Shown piece by piece: positions 11,726 to 22,960 of a stretch of DNA of 64,000 nt. The notes beneath the pieces were generated by a model. That model searched no databases and had not been told where the DNA came from. It saw only the letters and a list, made by a program, of their open reading frames with translations. Positions within the stretch are counted from its first letter, which is position 1. Each line of letters begins with the position of its first letter. The stretch comes from Rhizophagus clarus. Taxonomy: Eukaryota > Glomeromycota > Glomeromycetes > Glomerales > Glomeraceae. The stretch is taken from positions 2,568,990 through 2,632,989 of the forward strand of contig BLAL01000160.1 of the NCBI GenBank assembly GCA_015698045.1, read 5' to 3'. A program made the translations under genes and the position numbers.

Positions 11726-13085
11726 AGTAAATAGTAATTGGATAGCAATGAATAAATATATTATCTATATACTTTGTAATATGCTTTTATTGATAAATTG
11801 AAATTAATAAATCGGATGGATCAATCGGCTTAAAATCAAAAATGTACAATAGAGTAATTTAAGCCAAACTTATCGTTATTTCTTATTTTATGTAATTATT
11901 GTTTGATTTAAAATTGTAATTTGAGTCAATTTTAAAATAATTTATAAATAAATATAAAAATACCATATTAGAATTATAGTAATCACAAAATATTTTATTA
12001 TTTTAATAATAGATATATACAGTAATAGCTTAATAAATAATAACAGAGTTATATTAACAGATTTAAATAAAAGTCGTATGTTTAGACTAATGGAAAGATA
12101 TGCCATCTCACTCCACAAGGTGTCCGTTCAACATTAGGTACCGTATCCTAGTGGATTCTTACGCAAGATTCTTTAGGTTTTGGTTTTGATTTTGGTTTTA
12201 GTTTTAGTTTATTAAGTTTTAGTTTTAGTTTTAGTTTTAGGTTGTTTTAGTTCCACCTAAAGCTTCCTGATCACGCTTTCACCATGCATGGTTATTAACG
12301 TCCACTAAGGCGCATACCTAACGGAACAACAACACCTGAGAAGTGAAAGGTCATATCTACAACTACGAAGCAAGGACCATTCCGCCTATATTAAAAATAA
12401 AAATAAACATTAGTAGTAAAGAAAAAAAAAACAAATACTATTAGTAATATTAAATAAAAATAAGTTACCCAAGACACTAGATTTTTTGTATCAACTTCTC
12501 AGCTTAACGGAATTTTTTTCTCAGATTAACGTGTTAATCTATGTATTAGAAAAAAATTTTAGTAAATTATTGAAAATAGATAAATAATATCATTTGCAAT
12601 TATTAATAGCATATTAGCATGTAGTTAATATACAAAGCAAATTAGTATATTGAAAATAGAAAGTTACAAAGTAGTATTATTATAAGAAAAGAAAAGGAGA
12701 AAATAAATTAAAAACGAGAAATATTAAGCTGAGGCTTATATTTATTTTTAAACCTCGTGTTTATATGCTATATTGGTCATGTGATTTACGCGTGTAGATT
12801 TTTATTATGTAATAGAAAATTCTGGTATATCCTGGAAAAATTTGAATAGCGATCTTTTAAAGGCTAAGAAACGCGCCTAATAACGTATATTTTTTAATAT
12901 TTAATGATGATGACAATAAAAATATTCTTAAAAAAAAATATCTGATTATTTTGATTCTGGTTGAATTATTATATGCTACAATTCTACTATTTTAGCTGTT
13001 GGTAATGAACATTTGAAAAATAAGTTTAATTACATATCTGATATATATAAATTTTTTAAGTAATTATTATTTATTTTTTTTTTTT
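11726..13085. other. AT-rich spacer with a TTTTAG-type hexamer tract
   Basis: No gene is supported. At 12170-12245 a hexamer close to TTTTAG/TTTTGG is repeated about ten times. It is flanked by sequence of higher GC content (12080-12170 and 12245-12390) that looks like part of an old mobile element. The hexamer differs from the TTAGGG telomere repeat. Confidence 0.4.
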
Positions 13086-13718
13086 TTAAACAAATAATCC
13101 TCTTGATACAAAAAAATGAATATATACAAAACCACCATTACAAACATTTTTTTTTGCATCAATGTCCTTTTTTCCCTTCCATTTAATTATAACTTCACCA
13201 TAAGAATATTTTGGATTTTTAGTTGCTTTTTTTAATCGAAGTTTATTTGGTGGATTCTCTTCTTGATTTTGATTGCTTAATTGAACAAATGTTTTTTGAT
13301 TTTGTTGGTGATATTTAACCCCCCAATTAGGATTATTAAGGATACTGGATAGTTCTTGATACCCTGTAGATCCGCGAAAAACACACTTCAATGCACCAGT
13401 TTTTTTTGTATAATAGTGAATATAGTTTTCAAAAATTTTTTTAAATAAATCTACTGGACAATCTATAGAAACAGTTTGTAAACCAGTATTTTTTTTTCCA
13501 AGGCGTCTATGTATTAAATAAACAATGGTTTCTTTAAATTTATTAATTAAAAAACTTGGAATCTTTTCTTGTCCTTCAGGTATCTTATTGTATTTACGAA
13601 TTATACTTTTATGTTGAAAGAAGCCACGAATAGACTTGAAATTTTTTTTACAAACAAAACATTCAGTATTGTTTATAATTATAAATGGAAGAGGAGGAAG
13701 TTCTCTTTCTTTATTCAT
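13086..13718 (-). CDS. single-exon C2H2-type zinc-finger protein of a Rhizophagus-expanded family
   Basis: The frame encodes 210 residues from ATG at 13718 to the stop at 13086, with no intron. Near residues 20-40 there is a finger-like motif, CFVCKKNFKSIRGFFQHKSI, with the C-x2-C pair and one His clear; the second His is not obvious, so the finger may be degenerate. The body contains blocks I associate with a large family in Rhizophagus genomes: SIIRKYN, KETIVYLIHRRL, IHYYTKKTGALKCVFRG, NWGVKYHQQNQKTF and a C-terminal CNGGFVYIHFFVS. Length is close to what I expect for the family. The C-terminus is basic. It stands alone between microexon-like arrays B and C. Function is unknown; DNA binding is possible but unproven. 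The full-length open frame amid decayed sequence suggests recent activity. Confidence 0.72.
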   Translation of the reverse strand: MNKERELPPLPFIIINNTECFVCKKNFKSIRGFFQHKSIIRKYNKIPEGQEKIPSFLINKFKETIVYLIHRRLGKKNTGLQTVSIDCPVDLFKKIFENYIHYYTKKTGALKCVFRGSTGYQELSSILNNPNWGVKYHQQNQKTFVQLSNQNQEENPPNKLRLKKATKNPKYSYGEVIIKWKGKKDIDAKKNVCNGGFVYIHFFVSRGLFV

Positions 13719-14029
13719 TATAACTGAAAGTTGAAAAAAAAAGAACTGGTTAAAGAAAACAAGAAAAAAACACTTATAATATATTTCAAAATTTACCTAA
13801 ATGGTCAATAAAACTAGTATTTGTATTGACTTGTTTAATCAAAATTGACGCGTCAAGGGTAGAGATGTAGAGTATTGTTTATTGTTTATAGCATACAAAA
13901 TATTCTTGTGTAATAATATTTAATTTGTGTGTAACAGTTACTGACCTTATGAAAATTAAAAATTATGTTATCAATTTAAGATATCTCGCGTCCAGAACTA
14001 AAAGAAGCATTATTTAAAGTTTTTGTTAA

Positions 14030-14990
14030 AAAAAAAAAGAAAACAATAAGTTTAAAATAAAACTTACTGTTTTAAATTCTTAACTTTCCTGATCGATATT
14101 TCAGAGAATCTACAAAAAAAAAAATAAATAAAAGAAACATTAACAACATTTTGTCAAAAAAAGAACTAGAAAATGGACCAATTCTAATTGAGTCCTATGT
14201 GACTAGATTAAAAACAAGTCAACTGAAAAAAGCATTATAACGAAATCATTTCATTAAAGAAATATCCAAAAAAAAAGCACTCTACCAAAATCTGAGTCCA
14301 AAGAGAGCCAAAGAGCTAACTAAAAGTAAAAAAAGAACTTTTAGAAATTATTCGATAAAAATAAAAATAAAAAAAGCTATTAAAAGCTTACCTTATTCAG
14401 AAATCATAAGTTTCGTTAAGGTGATAACATAAAAGAAAAAAAAAATCTTTTTCTTATAATTCTACTACCTTTGCTAGGAAATTGTTAAGGAGTATTTCTG
14501 CTTATTTCACCATTACTGGAATAATTAATTCTATATTGAATATTATAGCGAATTTTACGTATTCAAAGACCCAAGAACCAGCTGTCTAAAAAAGAAAAAA
14601 AACACATTGTGAGAAACTTTTTACTAAAATAAAAATAAAATTAAAAAAAAATTCTTACCAAAAACTCGCTCTCTAAAATTGCCTAATTTTCATAACCTTA
14701 CGGAATAACAAAGAATTGAAATTACTAAACTTATTGAGAACAATAAATTTTTATTTCGGTAGGTCTAATGTGATCATTGACTTTTTTGAAAGTATCATCT
14801 TATTCTCTTCCAAATTGGCTATTTGCTTTTATTAGAACCGTCTAAAAAAAAAAAATGAACTATCAGTTAATGTTTATTAAATTAAAAGAAAAAAACTAGA
14901 TTTACTTTCACTAAAGAGTTATAAAATGAAAATTAAAAATCTAGCCACCTTGCTCATTATTCTAGGAGCATCTTCCTGTATATTAATTAT
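14030..14990 (-). repeat. microexon-like array C, opposite orientation
   Basis: Read on the minus strand, the same unit type appears: T-rich tracts ending in TAG, cores such as ACAGCTGGTTCTTGGGTCTT (acceptor at about 14588) and ACGGTTCTAATAAAAGC (about 14842), and donors such as GTAAGAATT (about 14659), GTAAGCTTT (about 14392) and TAAGTTTT (about 14067). The core TTCTTGGGTCTTTG resembles cores of arrays A and D. It is more decayed than array B. Finding the family on both strands within 15 kb shows it is dispersed rather than part of one gene. Confidence 0.5.
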
Positions 14991-17900
14991 CATTTAGACT
15001 TTGGACTTTTAACATTTGGACAGGAAAAATTTGTTATAATGCTAAATTGTCGATCAGTTAATTGAACCACAGAGTACTAAACACGTGATGAATGACAGTT
15101 GATAGATTTACGGGAATAATTTATTTGTTATAAATTTGAATACTACAAATATTTGTCAAACTTTAAAAAACTCGATTAAAAGATGTGCTTTATTAATAAT
15201 ATTAAGCAGTAAATCAGCCCTTAAACTTCAAACGGTAATATAGTAAAATAAGTCATTTATTGTAATTACAATATTACATTATATATTACATTACAAATAA
15301 TATAAATCAATGGTCTAAATTACTTCTATTTCTGATTACTTAACATGTATAATCATCATAACCATTGTGAGAATAACTTCATAAATGAAGTATCATATTA
15401 ATATGAACCTATGATTAAATTATTATATTAGATCACTCGCAGAAATTAGAAATACACATCATTCATACTTCAAAGATAAATTATAACAGAAGAATTAAAA
15501 AAACTATAAGATAACGACATAGGCAGAGTTGCATAATGTATAGTCTTGGAAGTAAGAGGAATGACCATAAAATTTAAGAAACTCCCAGCGCAACATACCT
15601 TTAATAAAACTCCACTTCAATTTTGCCAATAACAATTACACATCAAGTTTGAAATGGAGATCATGATATCTACAAAATGGCCAGAGAAAGGTGAGAATTC
15701 CTCACACTTCACATTGTCTGTAAGTAGTCTCATTAAAACTGAACTCAAAGACTTTAGCGCTACTTACCTTCACTATATCAATAATAATTAACAATAATAA
15801 TCAAAATAAACCAATAATCATCAATCAAAAGATATACGATCAGATGCTTTTCATTACGATCATAAATTGCTAAATATACAACTATAATTAAAAGAATAAG
15901 ATATTGATTCATTTTAAACTTCTGAAGAAATTAAAAATACGCTTTAAATACCTTAAGATAAATAAAGAATTAATTCAAAAAAATCAAATGAGATAAAAAA
16001 TCACAGCCATCTTTTGATAAACCTTTGGTAAGATGGTAATATAGACAAAATTGCATAATATATGATCTTAAAGCAAGAAGAATGACCATAAAATTCTAAG
16101 GCATTTTAAGAGACGAATGAATTTACTTATAGATAGAAAGAAATTTTTTTCAAAAAAAAAGGAGCAACTTAAATATAAATTTTTTTTAAAGGAAAAAATA
16201 AATCTTCTCATATGAACAAAAAAAAAAAAATTTTTTTTTCTCATGTAAATGATAAAATACGTAAGTTTTTCTCAGAAGTTTTTAACCAATCTTAAAAAGG
16301 AATACAAACTCAACTAATTACGCAATAAAAGTTATTTTTCCTAAAAAAAGAAGCAAATATTTTCATATAAAAAAAAACTCTCACGTAAATGATAAGAAAA
16401 AATTTTTTTTTCCCAGGAGTTTGTTAAACAATTCTAATTTATTAAATAATTTTAAAAAGGTTATTGTTTATATGTAATATATACCAAAAGTAGTTTTTTC
16501 CAAATTAAAAAAAATAATCTTTTTTGCAAGTATGAATGTATGATTAATAAAAAAAAAAGTTCCACTTTATCAAAAAAATTCTTTGATATTTTAATTAACG
16601 TAATATTTTTAAATTGCTGAATGTGTACATAACTTTGCGTAATAGATCACATGAAGTTCCAAAAACCCGGTATGCAAAAACAGGTTTTAAAACGAGGATT
16701 ACTTTGTGTTAAATATATATGTAGCCATTAGTTATTACACTTCTGTTTAAAAAATAAAATGATACATAGTAGTTTTTTTTTATTGTTGACTTTTTTTAAA
16801 AATTAAAAGTATTTATTTCTTTACACAAAAAATATAAATATGGTTATATGGTACTTTTAACTCAGAGATTTCATTACCAGATTATAATTTATGCCACTTT
16901 ATATTAGTTATCAAGATGCTACATAATTATTTTTTGTCAAATACCAGATTTTTTTTATAAAATACCATCAAGTTAAAGCCAATACATATATATTAAGAGT
17001 ATTAATAAGTTTGTTTATTGAGTCGACACCAATAAGTAGGAAACCAATAAAAATCCATTTTATTCATTTGCGAAGTTTTTTATTTGTAAAATGTTGCTCA
17101 GGTTCGTGGTTTTCTATAACATATAAATTTTATCCCTTTACCTTTTATATTAAAGTTTATATTGTACAGAAAAATTGTGTTAGCTATGTTGATTATATAA
17201 AATTATTCCGTGATTTGCTATACCTTTGAAGGAGAAAAATTTGGCGTCATATCACTAATTTTAGAAACGTATTCTTCTATACAATTTTATTTGCTTATGT
17301 TATAATTCAATTGTGAACTGCCCCTACATTGTTTGTAATATATCGTAATGTAATATACTGAGACAATAGTATTGAAGACAAAAGTGATTATGAAAAAGAA
17401 ATTCCAAATAGGACATATTCTAGTAAAAAAAAGGAGAAAAACTAAAAAAAATTGAAACAAAAAGAAATGAGAAACATAAATCAAATAATTTAAAAATTTT
17501 TTTTATGTAGATTTTTATTACTATTTAATGGTAAATATTTGGATTATATATATATAATAAATTGAATACAATTATTTATATGCAGTTTAATTAAAATTAT
17601 TAATTTCGATAATTAGCCGTTAGAAACTCAAAGAGGGGATGAATCTATAATCTCACTTTCACTTTCAAACGATTACTGAAATGTATGCTTATGGAAAGGA
17701 ACTGAGAACCTGCTAATGCAGTTTATATCACTGCACTATTACAAACATGAGCCAAAATTATCTATGATATGATGCACCAATAAAATCGGCAAAAAAAAGT
17801 TGCAAAAAAAGATGGTATATTTGCAAATTGACAAAGTTGATTTTTAGCAAATCGAACAAATATAGCCAAAAATTGGCAGTCTAATATTTGGTCGATTTTT

Positions 17901-18245
17901 ACTTATTTGATATACAGTACTAAATAAAAGGATATAAAGTAATGGAATTTTGTGAATTTTTTAGTTTCTTTAGATTCAAAAATCGGAATGTAATACTTAT
18001 ATTTTAGTTTATCGGCTATATTAATAATATATACTGTATATAAATAAACAAACAAATATTCTATTTTTGGTAATATTGATAGAAAATTATCTAATACAAT
18101 ATATTTATACAGTTATATTATATAACATAAAAAGTACGTAATTCAGTCCGAATTTAGTAATTATTATTATTTTTTTTTTTTTTATCATTTATTTTTATTT
18201 TGAAAAAATGTCCAAAGAAATTTCAAATTCACAATTAAAAACTCA
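14991..18245. other. AT-rich spacer with a decayed direct duplication
   Basis: No gene is supported. Two blocks about 500 bp apart are similar: around 15440-15590 and 15920-16100 both contain a run ending in GAATGACCATAAAAT, preceded by GCATAATRTATRRTCTT-type sequence. From 16190 to 16460 a second short duplication repeats a CTCATGTAAATGATAA motif. A small GC-richer patch at 17615-17770 has a weak box C/D-like arrangement that I did not accept. Confidence 0.4.
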
Positions 18246-18266
18246 TTGTATTTAATATTAAACACA

Positions 18267-20468
18267 ATGCCGAAAATTAGAAGTAGAAAAATTAAAAATA
18301 ATTCCAAGGAAATTAGTGAATATCCTAAAACAAATTCTATCTTATTTACAGATAAAAAAAGAAGTTATTATTATACAATTAGACAAGAAGGTTTATATCC
18401 TCAACCACCAATATTGGCATACACCCAAGGAAAGAACAAATACAAGATTCCAGATGGATATTGTGTGGAGACCACTTGGGATCGTGGGGAAAAAAAGAGA
18501 ACTGTAAAATGTTTTATTAATTATATTGAAGAAAGACCTATTTTCAGAATTATGTACGGTATAAACTTCTCAGAAGAAGTCCAATCAAATATATCTTCAA
18601 CAACAGCAGCAAATGCAGTTTTAAGGGTTAGCTTTATCAAATTATTTTTTTTTTAAAAAAAAAAAATTGGATTAAATATATTATTTAATATTAAATTTTA
18701 TTCTTTTTTAGAAGCTTTTTCCTTTAAATGAAAAATCATTAATTTCTGGTGTGCATCTTTTCGGTATCCATTTAGTAACATTGAAACAAGCTAGAGAAAA
18801 TATAAGTATAAAGGAAGATAATATACAACTAATACCACTTGAAAACTGCAGTAAATCAACATTAAATAAAAGGCAGCGTAAATTTGGACATCAATTAAAA
18901 CAACATGTTGAAAGTGAAGCAAATAAAGTTTATGGTAATGATAAAGTTATCCTTAAAAAAATTTCTTATAGTGTCAGAGATATGGATTTTCAAATTAATT
19001 ACGAGGAAAAAAATGATATAAAAGAGAAAAAACTTATTTCAGTAGCAAAAGCTATTGATTTCAATTATATTCCTCGTGAAGGGTATCGAGCTTTAACTTC
19101 AGTGGAACAAGATTTACAGCGTGAATGGGCTGTCTCAAAACAACGACTTAAAATAACGACAGAAATGAATCAAAAAATTCCAATTACTCTTGTTGATCTT
19201 CCATCGGATTTTACTGAATATACAAATTCTGAATCATTTGAAATAATTCAAAATATTAAAAAAGGTGGAACTCGAAGTGTTAAAGATATCTTAAGATATA
19301 TTGTACCTGTTCTTATTTCTAATGAAATATTGGATATCAACAATCCAATTATCCATTTAAGGGTCTCAGGGGATGGCCGAAATGTAAGTCGTAAAATAAA
19401 CACGTTATGGTAACTATGGCAATTTTGAACGACATACAAAATATTCATAAACCCGATTATCACTATACAACCATTCTCTTTCCAGGTGTAGAGAAGTATG
19501 AGGTTTTAGAAACAATGATGGCTTCTTTTATTAAAGAGTTAGATGAAATAAAAACAAATGGATTAATTATTGGTGAAATCATTTGGAAATTAACTCTATT
19601 TCAGTTCTGATTGGAAGTTTTTAACCATATGTTTAGGATTCAATTCCGCGAATTCAAAATTTTTTTGCCCATGGTGCCAAATATCAAAATTTGATCAAGG
19701 TAACAATTGGAAGATAAGTAAGAAAATGGAATGCATTCACGAATACCCAGGTCACAATAAAAAGCCACTTTTTTATATGATTTCTTTGGACAAATGGGTA
19801 CCAGACGAACTCCACATTTTACTACGTATTTGGGACCGACTCTGGAGTCTGGTTTTAGTGGAACTAAAAGAATTTAATCAATTTGATGATATATGTCGTG
19901 GTGAAATTGTTTAAGAAATGGGTAGGATTGGTGTTAATTTTCAGTTTTGGCAAGAAAAGGGTGTTAACACATGGAATTACACGTCATTAATGGGTGATGA
20001 CAAAAAGAAAGTTTTAAAAAATTTTAACTTTATGCGTATATTACCTTCTTCACGTGCAAAAGCAATTCGACAATTATGGGATCGCTTCTATCAGGTTTAT
20101 CTTAATCTTCAATTGAAGAATTATGACCCGCAACAGTTTCAATTTAAAGCTGAGGATTGGTTAGAATTATTTAAGGGACTATATATGCCGAGCGACGTAA
20201 CTCCATATATGCACGTTCTTGTTTACCATATATCCAAGTTCATGGAAAAACATAAGCAATTTGGTGTAAAAGCATTTTCATGCGCGCCCGTCGAAAAAAA
20301 AACCATAAACAGGTAACACATTTTTTTAGACAGACAACGAAAGACGGGGGAAAGGACAAAAAATCAGCAACAACTGATATTCTTGAATATGAAAATAGAG
20401 TTCTCTTTTATTTATTTGATAATGTTGAAACTTCAACATCAAAACCAAAAAAAATAAGTTTAAAGTAA
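18267..20468 (+). pseudogene. DDE transposase-like gene, broken by frameshifts and a stop
   Basis: A once continuous protein of about 700 residues can be followed. Exon 1 (from MPKIRSRKI at 18267 to 18626) joins exon 2 (from 18712) in phase. Conserved-looking blocks come in order: SGDGRNV near 19370, a CPWC zinc-like pair near 19670, PDELHILLRIWDRLW near 19800, TPYMHVLVYH near 20200 and APVEKKNHKQVTHFF near 20290. Read together these suggest an RNase-H-fold DDE transposase: D in SGDG, D/H in PDELH, E in VEKKN. Breaks are a 1-nt shift near 19400, another near 19590, an in-frame TAA at 19912-19914, and a shift in an A run near 20300. The family occurs repeatedly in Rhizophagus; a link to the KDZ-like superfamily is inference. 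No terminal repeats were identified. Confidence 0.68.
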
Positions 20469-21489
20469 TTTTTTTTGGCTTATTAATTTTAGAGCAGTAG
20501 AATAATTTATATTACATATAATTTATAATATTAAATAAAATGATATATTGGCGACAAATTATGCCAGAAAAATAATTTTTTTAGTTATTTTTGGTTTACT
20601 TTTACAAATAGCTTGGATGGCCAGTACGTGTATTTTAAGTAAAAAATACTCTAACAATTCTAACAATTCTCATTATATTTGTAAGAACACTGGCTTCTTG
20701 GAATTCGACGAAACCAACCTTCAGTTAGAGCAATTGTGTAAGTGCAAAGGGGTGTGTATTTTTCTTAATTAAGAAACGTTCTAATGTCTTTTTCTCTTCT
20801 TTTTTTTGTAGAATTACTAACTTGAATGTGCAGGTAATTTAACACAATGATTATTGCACATTTACAACATTAAACTGTATTTTGTTCAGTGGAATAAACT
20901 TAATGTCAGAGTATGTAAGTGTTGTACTATATTTTTTTTGGTTTAATATTATTTTTAGAGTGAAGTAAATATACTTGGGTAGTTACATATCAGTTTTAAA
21001 CTGATATTAATGCTTTCCTTTAGATTTTCAAACTTTCCTTTGAAACTAACGACTGGCAAGTATAGTTTGGCAATATATGGTGGTATAAATGCATTTTGAA
21101 AGGACATTAACGCTAGGTTCTTTATTATTTTAGATAATTAATGGTATTGATCATCAAGTATTATTTACATGCTATTTAATCTTTTTTTTAAACTTTTTTT
21201 TCAACGTTCTTTCCCTTCTCCCTTTTATTCATTCTTTTCTCTTTCGTAATTTCTCTTTCATAATTTCTCTTTCATTATTTTTCATTATTTTTTTTTTTCC
21301 TTTCACAAACTTACAAAAAAAGAAATTATTGCTAAAATCGAAAAAAAACAAAAAAAACCCAAAAAATCCCCATTTCACAGGACCACCAAAACGAAAATGG
21401 AACCTAAAAGAATACGTTTAATAGCAAGGACGATAAAATGGAATTCACCCAGCCGTTTAAATAAAGAAGTCTTGTATGTAATGATTTAA
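20469..21489. other. AT-rich spacer
   Basis: No gene is supported. An open stretch at 20548-20772 lacks an early ATG; it includes a hydrophobic segment (IIFLVIFGLLLQIAWMA) but no homology I recognise. At 21170-21310 the plus strand is T/C-rich with repeated TTTCTCTTTCATAA. Confidence 0.4.
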
Positions 21490-22960
21490 GTGTTCATTTC
21501 AGCTTTCGGGTACTTGGGAATTTGAAACGTTTACTAACTGAACGTTCTTTTTTAGACGTCTTAAATTTTTCAGCGGGAATAAGCTTTTTTAGCCGTTAGC
21601 GTTAGATTAACATGTTCTTTAAATGGCTAATATTTCGGATCAGGGTTTCGACAAGGAAAAATGGAGAAGTTCTTATTTATTTTAACAAAACATTCAAATT
21701 TCTTCGGACTTTCGGTAAATCATATTTTTATAAATTTTTTTTTATTTTAACGAATTTTTAGGTATCTGGACGGTGAGGAGATTTCATTATTTATTTTTAA
21801 CAAAACAACGAATGTTAATCTTTTTTCACATCCTTAGGCATACTGGTTATAAATCTCAATAATAGTCCCAAAACTGATCTTGATTATGAACCCAATAGAC
21901 GCGTAGATTTTGGTAAGAAATCGATTTTCATCAAATTTTTTTTAACAGAACATTTTCTAACGTTTGATTTCTTTCTTTTTTAGGTTTCTTGCTCTTCAGA
22001 TTTTGACTCGTTGAATTTAGGTGGCTATTTTCCTATTTATTTGTTTTAACTAAATGAACTTTTACTGCGTTTAGATGATTTCCTTGAATATCTATGGGAG
22101 AAGAGTCATCTTTTTTAGATGCTGCTTGCTCTTCAAGTCTGGATACACAGGATTTCGATGGGCATTTATGAAAAATGTCTCTAAATTCTCATTTTTCTTG
22201 TATGAATGAATAATACTATTGGAAAGTGAAAACGATAAATTTCGCAACTTGATAGAAATGGTAATCAACATTTCGTTTGTTTTCTTTGTAGGCTTCAACT
22301 TCGAATTAGAGTGTTCAATTATTAGTAAGTTTCGAAGTTAATTTCGAACCCTTTTTTTTATTTTCATTTTTTTTTTTTTCTATTTTTTTTCTATTAGAAA
22401 CATTCTTAACATTTCTTTTGTTTGTTTTTCTTGTAGGTTCTTCAAGGTATCGATGGGATCTGGAAATGGCAAGTTTCTTTAGTTCCCTTTTTGATAGTTG
22501 TAATCATTAGTTTTTTAGGTCCCGAAGGATTTTATTAAGAGTGTTATGATTTGAAAATGGGGGTTTCTTTGCGATTATTTCTCTCCTTTCTTTTAACAGA
22601 AATGTTAAATAACGCTTCTTTTTTTTTGTTTTTGTAGGTCTTCTTGGTTTCAGTTTGATTGTTGGAAAGTGGAATCGAAGAGTATTTGCTATAATTTTAG
22701 ATAGTAAGTTCTTCGGGGCTTTTTTTTAAAAAAAAATTTTTAACAAAAATGTTTATTAACGATTTCTATATTTTTTTTATGGATTTCAGGATGGAGTACT
22801 GGTACTGGAAACAATATCTGGAAACGTAAGTTTCTTGTGTTTCACTCTTTTGTTTAAATTAAAAAATGTTTACTACATTAACTTTTTCTTGCTTAGGTTT
22901 TTAGATTCAAAATATTGGTAATGTTAACTTCGTAATTTTGTTATGAAACTTTGATTTTCT
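21490..22960 (+). repeat. microexon-like array D
   Basis: About eleven units of 100-160 bp with the same design as arrays A-C. Acceptor-like AGs are at about 21506, 21557, 21763, 21838, 21984, 22119, 22292, 22437, 22638, 22790 and 22898. Cores often contain CTTGCTCTTCA, TCTTGG or GGATCTGGAAATGG and are followed by GTAAGTTTC, GCAAGTTTC or GTAAGAA. Before many acceptors there is AACAGAA..TTCTAACG or TTAACATTTC, a branch-site-like motif 20-35 nt upstream. No shared reading frame was found. A possible longer core at 21839-21914 reads in from GCATACTGG to TTTTG|GTAAG. Confidence 0.6.

Noticed and set aside
12170-12245. TTTTAG hexamer tract as an interstitial telomere
   Set aside because: The unit varies and differs from TTAGGG; better explained as simple sequence.
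17615-17770. Weak box C/D snoRNA-like arrangement (GGATGAAT ... CTGA)
   Set aside because: Box C is a poor match, there is no terminal stem, and the word frequency is expected by chance.
20548-20772. Possible small membrane protein
   Set aside because: No early ATG in the frame, no splice evidence and no homology recognised.
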